Source: an uncultured Prochlorococcus sp. (GTDB lineage Bacteria > Cyanobacteriota > Cyanobacteriia > PCC-6307 > Cyanobiaceae). Taken from it: 64,000 nt of DNA. The first letter of the stretch is position 1, and every line of letters begins with the position of its first letter. Positions 8,864-17,380 of the stretch are shown piece after piece. The stretch spans positions 97,724 through 161,723 of the forward strand of contig CACHVD010000002.1 of NCBI GenBank assembly GCA_902583265.1, given 5' to 3'. The notes beneath the pieces were generated by a model that saw only the letters and a program-made list of their open reading frames with translations, did no database searches and had not been told where the DNA came from. Position numbers and translations under genes: made by a program.

Positions 8864-9907
8864 TTAAATATCTTTAAGTAATTCTTTAACTATAACCTGT
8901 ATTACTACAGCTAATGGAAGAGACAAGATTAAGCCTAATGGACCAAAAATGAAGGTAAATCCAAATTGTGAAATTAATGTTAGGCCAGGAAGTATGTTTG
9001 CTTTTTTCTTCATTATAGATGGCATTATTATATAGCTTTCAATATTTTGTATGATTACATATGCTCCTAATACGGCCAGTGGCTTCCAAAAATTATCTAG
9101 TAGTGCAATTGAGATTGGAAATATACCACTAATAACTGGACCTATATTTGGAATGACATTAAGAACCATTGCTATTAAAGCATTTGAGACAACATATTTG
9201 ACATCTAATATAGATAAAACTATTAAGGATAATAAACCTACTGATAATGAACTTATGAACATAGAAAAGGTCCAATTAGCTAATGCAATATTGCATTTTT
9301 CCAGAATATTTCTAAATTTGTTACGGTAATTTTTTGGTATTAATAGAAGTATATTTTCTTTATATTGCTTTGGTTCAATAGAAATCATCAAACTAACAGC
9401 TAATACGAATATTAATTTCAAAAGACCTGATCCAAGATTACCCGCTATATTTATTAAATTCTTAAAACTTTCTTGAATAGCTTTTGCAATAGTTGATACA
9501 TCTGGAATGGTAACTACATTATTTATAAGATTGAATATGTCTATAACGTTTTCTGATTTTTCGCCATAAAATAAGCTATTAAGTTTGTTCAGATTTGTAT
9601 TAATCAAAATATTTATTTTTGATAAACCATTTGGAATGTCAACTAGTATTTCATTGAATTCTTTTATGAACGGAGGCAATACAAGAATAAAAATGGTAAA
9701 TACTATTACTGATATAACAGTTAATACAAGAAACAAAGAAAGTGATCGAGGGATTTTCAATCCCTTTTGCATTTTATTACATAAATTACAAACAATATTT
9801 GAAATTACTAAAGAACAAATTATTAGAAGGAGAAAATCCCTTAAAGTCCATATTATTAAAGAAGTGATTAAAATAACTACTAACTTAAAATATGATGAAC
9901 TACTCAA
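8864..9907 (-). CDS. PerM/AI-2E family membrane permease
   Basis: Polytopic membrane protein of 347 residues in the AI-2E transporter (PerM, formerly UPF0118) superfamily, whose members export small solutes or act as cation-coupled antiporters. Visible features are N-terminal helix pairs, a central amphipathic region (about residues 80-150), and the conserved C-terminal 'ALIAMVLNVIPNIGPVISGIFPISIALL' followed by 'YIIMPSIMKKKANILPGLTL' and 'FGPLGLILSLPLAVV'. The substrate cannot be told from sequence. Convergent with the small ORF after secF, and just downstream of psb28 on the same strand (13 bases). Confidence 0.88.
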   Translation of the reverse strand: MSSSSYFKLVVILITSLIIWTLRDFLLLIICSLVISNIVCNLCNKMQKGLKIPRSLSLFLVLTVISVIVFTIFILVLPPFIKEFNEILVDIPNGLSKINILINTNLNKLNSLFYGEKSENVIDIFNLINNVVTIPDVSTIAKAIQESFKNLINIAGNLGSGLLKLIFVLAVSLMISIEPKQYKENILLLIPKNYRNKFRNILEKCNIALANWTFSMFISSLSVGLLSLIVLSILDVKYVVSNALIAMVLNVIPNIGPVISGIFPISIALLDNFWKPLAVLGAYVIIQNIESYIIMPSIMKKKANILPGLTLISQFGFTFIFGPLGLILSLPLAVVIQVIVKELLKDI

Positions 9908-9920
9908 TTTCTAAATAATC

Positions 9921-10274
9921 CTACTTCTTTTCAGAATATCCTAATCCATTTGATTTGGCATAACTATTTGCAAATCTCATAAATCTATCAAAGTCTGATG
10001 TGTTCTTCCAAATATAAACTGCTTCTAAAAATATGGGTTCTCCATCAACAAACTTTACTTTAACTTCCCTAGTTAGTATTTCACCTTCTGAATCAATCAT
10101 GCGCATACCTGTGATTTCACCGTCTGTAATTGAAGATAATGCTTGAGGTTTTTCGAACAAAAATAAAGCCTGGCCGGTTGTACCATCTTTACTCCTAGTC
10201 AGTCTTATTTCAGGCACTACTGGTTCATCAGTTCCCTCATAAAATTGTATTTTTGCAGTTTTATTTGCTGTCAT
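9921..10274 (-). CDS. psb28: Photosystem II assembly protein Psb28
   Basis: Cytoplasmic-side factor that binds the CP47/RC47 intermediate during photosystem II assembly and repair and is absent from the finished complex. The 117-residue protein shows the family pattern '[37 protein letters not shown]', then '[13 protein letters not shown]' and '[22 protein letters not shown]'. ATG start. It lies downstream of mnmH on the minus strand with a 60-base A/T-rich gap, so it may have its own promoter there. Confidence 0.95.
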   Translation of the reverse strand: MTANKTAKIQFYEGTDEPVVPEIRLTRSKDGTTGQALFLFEKPQALSSITDGEITGMRMIDSEGEILTREVKVKFVDGEPIFLEAVYIWKNTSDFDRFMRFANSYAKSNGLGYSEKK

Positions 10275-10334
10275 AATATTCAGTTAATAATTTTTTATCT
10301 TAGGAAATATTTTTCACATTCGTTTGTAATTATT

Positions 10335-11375
10335 TTATAAAACATTATTTATTAACTCTAGAATCCTTTCATCATATTTTTTATCAGTTAAATCTAATAA
10401 CTTTATATTTGTTTTGCCAACCTTTTCAAATTCATAACACTTATCGTAATAATCTAGAACTGACTTGCAAACTAAGTCCCATTTCTCATTATTAATTGAT
10501 TCCAGAGCTATTTTTGTTCTTTGCGGTCCTAATCTTTTTTTTATCCTTAATACAGATTCTTGGAGTTCCTCTTTCTTAAAAACACTATAAGTATCTATTA
10601 ACTCATCTAACCTGTTAGATTCGCTTCTTAAAATTTCAATTCTTTTTGAATGTTTCATCTGTTTGAAGAATTCATGAGGAATTTTGCATTTACCTATATT
10701 TGCACTTTCAGCTTCTACAAAAATATTATTAGAGCATTTAAAAGAATTTATTTTTTCTGCAATTATATTTTCAAATTGTTCATTTGAAGGTTGTTCTTTC
10801 ATTCCTAAACCTCCAAATGTACTTCCTCTATGACAAGCAATTCCTTCAAGATCAATAGTTTGATATTTATATTTATCTAGTAATGATAATAATCTTGTCT
10901 TCCCTGTTCCTGTTTTTCCTCCAATAACTACTATATTTAATTTCTTTGAGAAACTATCTAATACCCATCTTCTATATATTTTGTATCCGCCCTTAAGTGT
11001 TATTGTATTTAAATTATATTTTTCTAGTAGCCAAGCTATGCTTTGCGAACGCATTCCTCCTCTAGAGCAATATATTCTGATAAAAAAATCATTATTTTTA
11101 TTAGGAATAGTTTTATGCGAATCGATACTCATGAACAAATTATCAAGAAGCAATTCCATTTTTTTTTCAAAAAACTTTAATCCCTTTATTACTGCTTTTT
11201 TTCTTCCTTCTTTTTTATAAATCGTACCAATTATAGATCTCTCATCATTATCAAATAGTGGAATGTTAATAGAATTAGGCAGGTGTCCTTTATAATATTC
11301 ACTCGGGCTTCTAACATCTATAAGTGGTCCTTTAAAACTTCTAAATTTCTCTAGTTCTTTTCTTTTGAAATACAT
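10335..11375 (-). CDS. mnmH: tRNA 2-selenouridine/2-geranylthiouridine synthase MnmH
   Basis: Modifies the wobble 2-thiouridine of certain tRNAs, replacing sulfur with selenium (using selenophosphate) or adding a geranyl group. The 346-residue protein has an N-terminal rhodanese domain ('LIDVRSPSEYYKGHLPNSINIPLF'; catalytic Cys103 in 'IYCSRGGMRS') and a C-terminal P-loop domain (Walker A at about 152-160, 'GGKTGTGKT'). This two-domain order is unique to SelU/YbbB. It is divergent from gun4 with only 35 bases between start codons. Confidence 0.92.
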   Translation of the reverse strand: MYFKRKELEKFRSFKGPLIDVRSPSEYYKGHLPNSINIPLFDNDERSIIGTIYKKEGRKKAVIKGLKFFEKKMELLLDNLFMSIDSHKTIPNKNNDFFIRIYCSRGGMRSQSIAWLLEKYNLNTITLKGGYKIYRRWVLDSFSKKLNIVVIGGKTGTGKTRLLSLLDKYKYQTIDLEGIACHRGSTFGGLGMKEQPSNEQFENIIAEKINSFKCSNNIFVEAESANIGKCKIPHEFFKQMKHSKRIEILRSESNRLDELIDTYSVFKKEELQESVLRIKKRLGPQRTKIALESINNEKWDLVCKSVLDYYDKCYEFEKVGKTNIKLLDLTDKKYDERILELINNVL

Positions 11376-11410
11376 GGATAGTTTTTATTTTTTTAGATTG
11401 ATTTTTTAAA

Positions 11411-12130
11411 ATGAATAACAAAGAACAAGATACTCATAACAATGCTACATTAGACATGATAAAAAAATTTACAGTTTCCAATCAAAGAAAAAGAATAAAT
11501 ACATTAACTCAAATAGAATCTGAAGTCGAAAATATTTTTAATCTTGGTCCTTCACTGTTTGATATCTTTGATAGTGATGGTGACGATTGGACTGCTGGTT
11601 GGATACTGCAAGTTTTAAAAAAATTTAAGCCTGAATTCTTTGAAAACTCTAAATTCAATAATTGGTTTAATACATATTCAGATATTGATATTAATTATGA
11701 AGATTTGCAATTGATGTTGGTTGAGCAAAAATTTGAAGAGGCAGATAGATTAACAAGTTCCTATTTACGAAAATTAGCTGGGAAATTAGCTGAAAAACGT
11801 GGATATGTTTTCTATAGTGAAGTTAAGAATATGTCAGGTAAAGATCTAGAAACAATAGATAGATTATGGACTATTTATTCTAATGGTAGATTTGGATTTT
11901 CAATTCAGGCAAAGATATTAAAATCAGTAGGGAAAAAATATGAATTAATGTGGCCGAAAATAGGTTGGAAAAAAGAGGGCTTATGGACTAGATATCCCGG
12001 ATCATTTTGCTGGTCATTAGATGCTCCTGATGGACATATGCCTTTAATAAATCAACTAAGAGGAGTAAGACTTATGGACTCAATCCTTCGGCACCCTGCT
12101 ATAGCTGAAAGACATAATAATATTCTTTAA
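11411..12130 (+). CDS. gun4: GUN4, porphyrin-binding activator of Mg-chelatase
   Basis: Binds protoporphyrin IX and Mg-protoporphyrin and stimulates the ChlH subunit of magnesium chelatase, steering tetrapyrroles toward chlorophyll. The 239-residue protein has an N-terminal helical part and the C-terminal GUN4 fold, marked by 'RKLAGKLAEKRGYVFYSEV', 'GRFGFSIQAKIL', 'GWKKEGLWTRYPGSFCWSL' and 'DAPDGHMPLINQLRGVRLM'. ATG at 11411. Followed after 47 bases by an RsbW-like kinase. Confidence 0.93.
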   Translation: MNNKEQDTHNNATLDMIKKFTVSNQRKRINTLTQIESEVENIFNLGPSLFDIFDSDGDDWTAGWILQVLKKFKPEFFENSKFNNWFNTYSDIDINYEDLQLMLVEQKFEEADRLTSSYLRKLAGKLAEKRGYVFYSEVKNMSGKDLETIDRLWTIYSNGRFGFSIQAKILKSVGKKYELMWPKIGWKKEGLWTRYPGSFCWSLDAPDGHMPLINQLRGVRLMDSILRHPAIAERHNNIL

Positions 12131-12177
12131 ATGAGGTATTTAATAAGTTAAAATTAATACAGAGTAAAAATATTATT

Positions 12178-12612
12178 ATGTCCTTATTTCGGGGCAAAAA
12201 TATTTTAAAAAAAATTTTTATTAGACCAAAGATTAACTGGTCAAACTACGAATTCGAGTCATCATTACAGTTAAATGAATTTGTCGATCAATTATTAGAA
12301 CCTATTAAAAATTCTCAATCAAGCTATCTCATAAAACTTGGTTTACATGAAGCTCTAGTTAACGCAGTAAAACATGGAAATAAATTAGATCCTAAAAAAA
12401 ACATTAGAGTAAGAAGAATAATCACTCCTAATTGGTGTGTTTGGCAAATTCAAGATCAAGGTAATGGTTTAGAAATAAAAAAAAGAGATTACAAATTACC
12501 AAAAAAAATAAGTAGTGTAAATGGCCGGGGACTTTACATTATTAATGAATGTTTTGATGATATTAGATGGAGTAGTAAAGGTAATAGGCTTCAGTTGGCT
12601 TTAAAAAGATGA
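12178..12612 (+). CDS. RsbW-like anti-sigma factor / HATPase protein
   Basis: A 144-residue stand-alone GHKL ATPase of the anti-sigma-factor (RsbW/SpoIIAB) type. The N box is 'LGLHEALVNAVKHGNKLDP', the G1 box 'IQDQGNGLEI', and the G2 region 'NGRGLYIINECFDDIRW'. Such proteins bind a sigma factor or phosphorylate an anti-anti-sigma partner, but no partner gene is nearby, so the target is unknown. Its 3' end overlaps the convergent gene at 12591-12854 by 22 bases. Confidence 0.82.
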   Translation: MSLFRGKNILKKIFIRPKINWSNYEFESSLQLNEFVDQLLEPIKNSQSSYLIKLGLHEALVNAVKHGNKLDPKKNIRVRRIITPNWCVWQIQDQGNGLEIKKRDYKLPKKISSVNGRGLYIINECFDDIRWSSKGNRLQLALKR

Positions 12613-12854
12613 TTTTTACTAGGGCAGGGTTGATCTACGTTAATTTCTTTTAACCATTTAATACTTTCTTCTATATACTCAATAGTTTCCTTCTCATTAC
12701 AAGAAATAATTAAATGGCATAATCCCGCCGAAATTAGTTCTGCAGATCGTTTATATTTATTTCCTTTATCTTTATGCCATTTAGAATGATCAATCTTTAA
12801 TTTGTCATTAAGACTTTGAACAAGCTGAATAGTATCTTTATCCCAATAGGTCAT
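12591..12854 (-). CDS. DUF6439-like small cyanobacterial protein
   Basis: An 87-residue soluble, apparently all-helical protein: 'DTIQLVQSLNDKLKIDHSKWHKDKGNKYKRSAELISAGLCHLI', then an acidic helix 'ETIEYIEESIKWLKEI' and 'CPSKNH' at the end. The pattern matches a conserved cyanobacterial family that I recall as DUF6439; function unknown. ATG start, 12 bases upstream of the methyltransferase stop region is reversed: this gene lies just downstream of the methyltransferase gene on the same strand. Its last codons overlap the RsbW-like gene tail to tail. Confidence 0.7.
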   Translation of the reverse strand: MTYWDKDTIQLVQSLNDKLKIDHSKWHKDKGNKYKRSAELISAGLCHLIISCNEKETIEYIEESIKWLKEINVDQPCPSKNHLFKAN

Positions 12855-12866
12855 AGAAGTTTTTTT

Positions 12867-13922
12867 TTACTTTACAGCAGACCATACTTTGGTCATAAAA
12901 AAGGAATTTGATTTTACATCTTTAAATCCTACTTCCTCTATTTTAGAATCAATATCCTCTTTTATGTAATCACAATAAAAAGGCTCATGGAATGATTTAT
13001 AGAAGTTTTCCATTACGGATATAAAGCCAGGTGAATCACTTATTTGTATCGAATCAGCTAAAACTAATGTTCCTCCTGGCTCAAGTACTCTAAAGAATTC
13101 ATTTAATACTTTAGCTCTAATTGTTCTAGGTAATTCATGAAATAAGTAAACACAAGAAATGCATTGAAGACTATCGTTTTCAAAAGGTAATTCTTCTGCA
13201 TTACCTTTTATTAACTGAATTAAATCTCCATCTAAATCTGAAATATATCTACTTGCCTCTTTTAAATATGAATCAGATAAATCAATTCCTTTAATTTTTT
13301 CTTTAGGAAATGCGGCTCTTAATTGTTTTAATGTTCTTCCTGAACCTGTAGCTACATCAAGTATTTTAATAGAACTTTTTTTTCTATCGCTAAAAATTTC
13401 AAGTCCTTCTTTCATTGGCTTTATAATTCTTCTCCTCATGGAGTCAGCACTTCCGTTGAAAAGTATCTCTACTTGTAGGTCATAAATGCTAGCCGAAAAA
13501 TCTGATAAATAACCATCAGTTTGATGATGAAAATTTCTTAAATAATACTTAGGATAATTATCTTTATTAATTGATTTTGGAAGATCATCAAAGTTTTGTT
13601 TTCTTCTTCTATCCCATGTATTGGGCATATCGAGCCAAATTTTGGGATATTGAGTTAAATATCTAAGCCATGGCTCATCAAACAATAATTTTTTTGGATA
13701 AATATTTTTTTCTGCATCATTCCAATCTTCTTCTCTTAAATTATCCATTGAATTTTGGATTTGTATTAGAAGATCCTTATCAATATCAAAATTTTCAAGT
13801 TTCGAATCGGGGAGAATAAAATTCATTAATCTTGAACTGATTTGCTTGTGAGCAAAACCTGCAATGCTTTTACTTTGTTGAAGCGTTTTATATGCAATTT
13901 TTGAAATAGATTCCCTAGCCAT
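12867..13922 (-). CDS. SAM-dependent methyltransferase, substrate unknown
   Basis: A 351-residue protein with a class I methyltransferase domain in its C-terminal half (about residues 185-300). The SAM loop is 'IKILDVATGSGRTLKQL', followed by the acidic 'KGIDLSDSYL', and later 'FRVLEPGGTLVLADSI'. The first ~150 residues are a cyanobacteria-type extension with 'WLRYLTQYPKIWLDMPNTWDRRR', typical of a family annotated only as possible methyltransferase. The substrate cannot be inferred. It lies downstream of the glnA terminator and upstream of the DUF6439-like gene, probably co-transcribed with it (12-base gap). Confidence 0.85.
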   Translation of the reverse strand: MARESISKIAYKTLQQSKSIAGFAHKQISSRLMNFILPDSKLENFDIDKDLLIQIQNSMDNLREEDWNDAEKNIYPKKLLFDEPWLRYLTQYPKIWLDMPNTWDRRRKQNFDDLPKSINKDNYPKYYLRNFHHQTDGYLSDFSASIYDLQVEILFNGSADSMRRRIIKPMKEGLEIFSDRKKSSIKILDVATGSGRTLKQLRAAFPKEKIKGIDLSDSYLKEASRYISDLDGDLIQLIKGNAEELPFENDSLQCISCVYLFHELPRTIRAKVLNEFFRVLEPGGTLVLADSIQISDSPGFISVMENFYKSFHEPFYCDYIKEDIDSKIEEVGFKDVKSNSFFMTKVWSAVK

Positions 13923-13950
13923 TTTTCAATTTATATATATATATTCCAAC

Positions 13951-13997
13951 AAAAAAAAATTCAATTTGAGAATATTTTGTGATATTTCTCAAATTGA
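13951..13997 (-). terminator. Rho-independent terminator of glnA
   Basis: On the minus strand, 27 bases past the glnA stop, lies a perfect 12-bp inverted repeat (13986-13997 pairing with 13961-13972, arm TCAATTTGAGAA) with a 13-base loop. It is followed directly by a run of nine T. This is the textbook form of an intrinsic terminator. It separates glnA from the methyltransferase gene and is the clearest terminator in the window. Confidence 0.88.
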
Positions 13998-14024
13998 TTA
14001 ATTTTAACTAACGTATCCTTTCAT

Positions 14025-15446
14025 TTATGCATCGTAATACATGAAGAATTCATGTGGATGAGGCCTTTGTCTTAGTTGTTGTACCTCTTCGTACTTTATA
14101 TCGATAAAGTTATCAATAAAATCTTCAGTAAATACTCCACCAGCTAATAGATAATCCTTATCTGCTTTTAGCGCATTAAGTGAATCATTTAGAGATGACG
14201 GCACTGTATCAATTTTTGCTAGTTCATCAGCTGGAAGTTCAAATAAATCTACATCTACTCCGTCACCAGGATCAATTTGATTTTTAATTCCATCAATACC
14301 TGCAAGCATCATCACAGAAAATGCTAAGTAGGGATTTGCGAGTGCGTCACCAGATCTGAATTCTAATCTTTTAGCTTTAGGGCTTGGACCTGTTAAAGGT
14401 ATTCTTACTGCAGCTGATCTATTACCCTCAGAATAAACTAGGTTTACAGGTGCTTCGAAACCTGGAACCAATCGTTTATAACTATTTGTAGTTGGGTTAG
14501 TAAATGCTAAGAATGATGGTGCATGTTTAAGTATGCCTCCGATGTACCATCTTGCTGTTTGAGATAAATTTGCATATGCTCCTTCACCGAAGAATAGTGG
14601 CTGTCCACTCTTCCATAAACTTTGGTGAACATGCATTCCCGTTCCGTTGTCGTTAAAAACAGGCTTGGGCATAAATGTTGCTGTTTTTCCATATTTTTTT
14701 GCAACATTCCTGACAACGTACTTATAAGTCATAACGTTATCAGCAGCATTTATTAACGAATCAAATTTCATTCCAAGCTCGTGTTGACCGGCACCAGCAA
14801 CTTCATGGTGATGTTTTTCTGTGGGGATACCTAATTCACCCATAAGAAGGAGCATCTCAGATCTGATATCTTGCGCAGTATCATTTGGAGCTACTGGAAA
14901 ATATCCTTCTTTATATTGTATTTTGTATCCTAAATTTCCTCCTTCTTCAATTCTCCCTGTATTCCATGGCGCTTCAATGGTATCTACACTATAAAAACAA
15001 CCTCCCTCTTTAGAGTCATATCTAACATCATCGAATAAAAAGAATTCTGGTTCCGGTCCAAAAAATGCAGTATCTGCAATACCCGTCGAATCTAAATATT
15101 TTAATGCCTTTTGAGCTAAGGCTCTTGGACATCTATCGTATGGTTCACCACTTCTAGGTTCTTGTATGGAGCAAATCATACTTAGCGTTTTATGTTTATA
15201 AAAAGGATCAATCCAAGCTGTAGTTGCATCTGGAACCATTGACATATCAGAGGCATTAATTGCTTTCCAACCTCTTATTGATGAACCATCAAATGCTAGA
15301 CCCTCTGTAAAGGAATCTTCCTCTATCATGTCCGATGTAAGAGTTAAATGTTGCCATTTTCCATGAATGTCTGTGAATTTCAAATCGATTAGTTCAATTC
15401 CTTCGTCTTTAATTTGACTTAAAACATCTTGTGGAGATTTAGACAT
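14025..15446 (-). CDS. glnA: Glutamine synthetase type I, GlnA
   Basis: Condenses ammonium with glutamate using ATP, the entry point of nitrogen. The 473-residue protein shows '[16 protein letters not shown]', '[18 protein letters not shown]', the catalytic '[11 protein letters not shown]', '[16 protein letters not shown]', '[15 protein letters not shown]' and '[19 protein letters not shown]'. The frame is open 19 codons further up, but the Met at 15446 ('[16 protein letters not shown]') matches the family start. At the position of the enterobacterial adenylylation site (NLYDLPP) the sequence reads 'DLFELPADE' with Phe at about residue 402, so control by adenylylation is not possible there. 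Confidence 0.97.
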   Translation of the reverse strand: MSKSPQDVLSQIKDEGIELIDLKFTDIHGKWQHLTLTSDMIEEDSFTEGLAFDGSSIRGWKAINASDMSMVPDATTAWIDPFYKHKTLSMICSIQEPRSGEPYDRCPRALAQKALKYLDSTGIADTAFFGPEPEFFLFDDVRYDSKEGGCFYSVDTIEAPWNTGRIEEGGNLGYKIQYKEGYFPVAPNDTAQDIRSEMLLLMGELGIPTEKHHHEVAGAGQHELGMKFDSLINAADNVMTYKYVVRNVAKKYGKTATFMPKPVFNDNGTGMHVHQSLWKSGQPLFFGEGAYANLSQTARWYIGGILKHAPSFLAFTNPTTNSYKRLVPGFEAPVNLVYSEGNRSAAVRIPLTGPSPKAKRLEFRSGDALANPYLAFSVMMLAGIDGIKNQIDPGDGVDVDLFELPADELAKIDTVPSSLNDSLNALKADKDYLLAGGVFTEDFIDNFIDIKYEEVQQLRQRPHPHEFFMYYDA

Positions 15447-15516
15447 AACTTTTGAGATACCTTCTATGAAATTAATAACTTGATGATTCTTATTATGTAT
15501 CAATAGTAACTTTTTT

Positions 15517-15533
15517 GAAGACTTGATGTCTTC
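15517..15533 (-). other. Short hairpin in the glnA leader
   Basis: A perfect 6-bp inverted repeat (GAAGAC, 5-base loop, GTCTTC) lies 71-87 bases before the glnA start codon on the minus strand and is followed by six A. With no T-run after it in glnA direction it is not a terminator for that strand. It could be a leader structure if transcription starts further upstream. I do not see the conserved core of the cyanobacterial glnA RNA motif here. Confidence 0.35.
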
Positions 15534-15646
15534 TTTCAGTATTTCAAGTTATAAGTTTAATATTTGTTAACTTAAATATTTAAATTGGATGAATTTCTCT
15601 AAATATTTATCGCTTATGTGGTGAAATTAGTTTAATTTTAATGTAA

Positions 15647-16846
15647 TTGGATGTTAATGCTTTGACAGAGGCAAAACTTGTTTCAACCTTAAATGAAGAG
15701 AATTTATCTCATTTCTCAAAGACCTATGTTCCCCCTCGTCTTTTATTAGGTCCTGGCCCATCAAATGCACATCCAGAAGTGTTAAATGCCCTTTCTTTAA
15801 ATCCTATTGGACATTTAGATGAAGCATATATTTCATTAATGTCTGATGTACAACAACTTCTGAGGTATACCTGGCAATGTAGTAATCGACTAACTCTTCC
15901 AATGAGTGGTACAGGGAGTGCAGCTATGGAGGCTTCAATAGCTAATTTTATAGAAGAAGGAGAAAAAATTCTAATTGCTAAAAAAGGATATTTTGGGGAC
16001 AGACTAGTTGATATGGCTACAAGATATAAGGCTGCAGTTTCGGTTATTGAAAAACCATGGGGTGAGGCTTTTTCATATGAAGAAATTAAGTATGAAATAG
16101 AAACAAAAAAACCTTCTATATTTGCCATTGTTCATGCGGAAACATCAAGTGGTGTTTTACAACCTCTTGATGGAATTGGAGATATATGTAAAAAAAATAA
16201 CTGCTTGTTTTTAGTTGATGCAGTTACTTCGCTTGGAGCCTTAGAACTATTGATTGATGAATGGAATATTGATTTAGCATATAGTTGTAGCCAGAAAGGA
16301 TTAAGCTGCCCGCCAGGATTAAGTCCTTTTACAATGAATAAAAGAGCTCAAGATAAGCTTAGTTCAAGAAAAACAAAAGTCCCTAATTGGTATTTAGATT
16401 TGTCTCTTTTAAATAAATATTGGGGGTCTGATCGTGTTTATCATCATACAGCTCCCGTCAACATGAATTTTGCGATTCGTGAAGGTTTACGATTAATTGC
16501 AAATGAAGGTTTAGAGAATGTTTGGAATAGACATAACGCTAATGCAAAAAAACTATGGAATGGTTTAGAGAGTCTTGGCATGGAATTACATGTTTCAAAG
16601 GATTATAGATTGCCAACTCTAACAACAGTTAAGATCCCACCAGCCGTTGACGGAGATGGATTTAGAAATCATTTATTACGAAATTTTGGAATAGAAATAG
16701 GTAATGGTCTTGGAGAGTTGTCAGGAAAGGTATGGCGTATAGGGCTAATGGGTTATAATTCAAGCGAGGATAATGTTGACAGATTATTGAACCTTTTTGA
16801 CACTGAATTAAAAAAATATTCTATTTTTGAGTCCTCAACTTTTTGA
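15647..16846 (+). CDS. Class V aminotransferase (serine/alanine-glyoxylate type)
   Basis: PLP enzyme of the alanine-glyoxylate/serine-glyoxylate aminotransferase family, expected to act in photorespiratory glyoxylate metabolism. Homologues were long mislabelled 'soluble hydrogenase small subunit' in cyanobacteria. The 399-residue protein has 'LLLGPGPSNAHPEVLNALS', 'MSGTGSAAMEASIANF', 'VDAVTSLGALELLIDEW' and the PLP-lysine segment 'YSCSQKGLSCPPGLSPF'. The start is TTG at 15647: a TAA stop lies immediately upstream in frame, and the next Met is far inside the protein. Convergent with tadA, overlapping by 26 bases. Confidence 0.9.
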   Translation: MDVNALTEAKLVSTLNEENLSHFSKTYVPPRLLLGPGPSNAHPEVLNALSLNPIGHLDEAYISLMSDVQQLLRYTWQCSNRLTLPMSGTGSAAMEASIANFIEEGEKILIAKKGYFGDRLVDMATRYKAAVSVIEKPWGEAFSYEEIKYEIETKKPSIFAIVHAETSSGVLQPLDGIGDICKKNNCLFLVDAVTSLGALELLIDEWNIDLAYSCSQKGLSCPPGLSPFTMNKRAQDKLSSRKTKVPNWYLDLSLLNKYWGSDRVYHHTAPVNMNFAIREGLRLIANEGLENVWNRHNANAKKLWNGLESLGMELHVSKDYRLPTLTTVKIPPAVDGDGFRNHLLRNFGIEIGNGLGELSGKVWRIGLMGYNSSEDNVDRLLNLFDTELKKYSIFESSTF

Positions 16847-17336
16847 ACCAAATCTGTAATATTTGACTGCATTCATCTTCTAAAATGCCTCCTATTATTT
16901 CCATTTTGTGATGAGCACTTTTATGTTTTGACAAGTCAATCGATCCTCCTAATCCACCTCTTTTCTTATCGTATGCACCAAAAATAACTTTACCCATCCG
17001 AGCTTGAATAAGAGCAGAGGAACACATAGTACAAGGTTCTAAATTTGTGATAATAGTACATTCATTAAATCTCCAATCATTTTTTATTAGAGATGCCTGT
17101 CTAAGTGCCATTATCTCAGCATGACCTAATGGGTCTTTATTTATATTCCTCCTATTAACACCTCTCCCAATACATCTTCCTCTCTCATCTAAAATTATTG
17201 AACAGATTGGTAACTCAACTTTCCCAATTTCTTTTGATCTTCTTAATATCGAATTCATCCAAATAGTGTATTTTGAATTATTTATTTCTTTTTGATTATT
17301 ATTATTACTATTTCCATTTTCAAAAATATACCTCAT
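16821..17336 (-). CDS. tadA: tRNA-specific adenosine deaminase TadA
   Basis: Zinc enzyme that converts the wobble adenosine of tRNA-Arg(ACG) to inosine. The 171-residue protein contains 'HAEIMAL' (zinc His and catalytic Glu) and 'NLEPCTMCSSALIQARMGKVIFGA' (PCxxC), both TadA signatures, and 'DKKRGGLGGSIDL' typical of the tRNA-binding loop. The Asn-rich N-terminus of about 25 residues is longer than in E. coli. Its tail overlaps the aminotransferase gene, and it is divergent from the decarboxylase (44 bases). Confidence 0.93.
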   Translation of the reverse strand: MRYIFENGNSNNNNQKEINNSKYTIWMNSILRRSKEIGKVELPICSIILDERGRCIGRGVNRRNINKDPLGHAEIMALRQASLIKNDWRFNECTIITNLEPCTMCSSALIQARMGKVIFGAYDKKRGGLGGSIDLSKHKSAHHKMEIIGGILEDECSQILQIWFKKLRTQK

Positions 17337-17380
17337 TTACCAATATTGAGAATAGACTTAATTAATAGATATCCTATCTG

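Noticed and set aside
13923..13950. TATATATATATA stretch before the methyltransferase gene as a promoter
   Set aside because: Simple A/T repeat; no recognisable -10/-35 pair could be defined with confidence.
15447..15503. N-terminally extended GlnA (19 more residues)
   Set aside because: The extension is not part of the GSI family; the Met at 15446 matches the known start of the enzyme.
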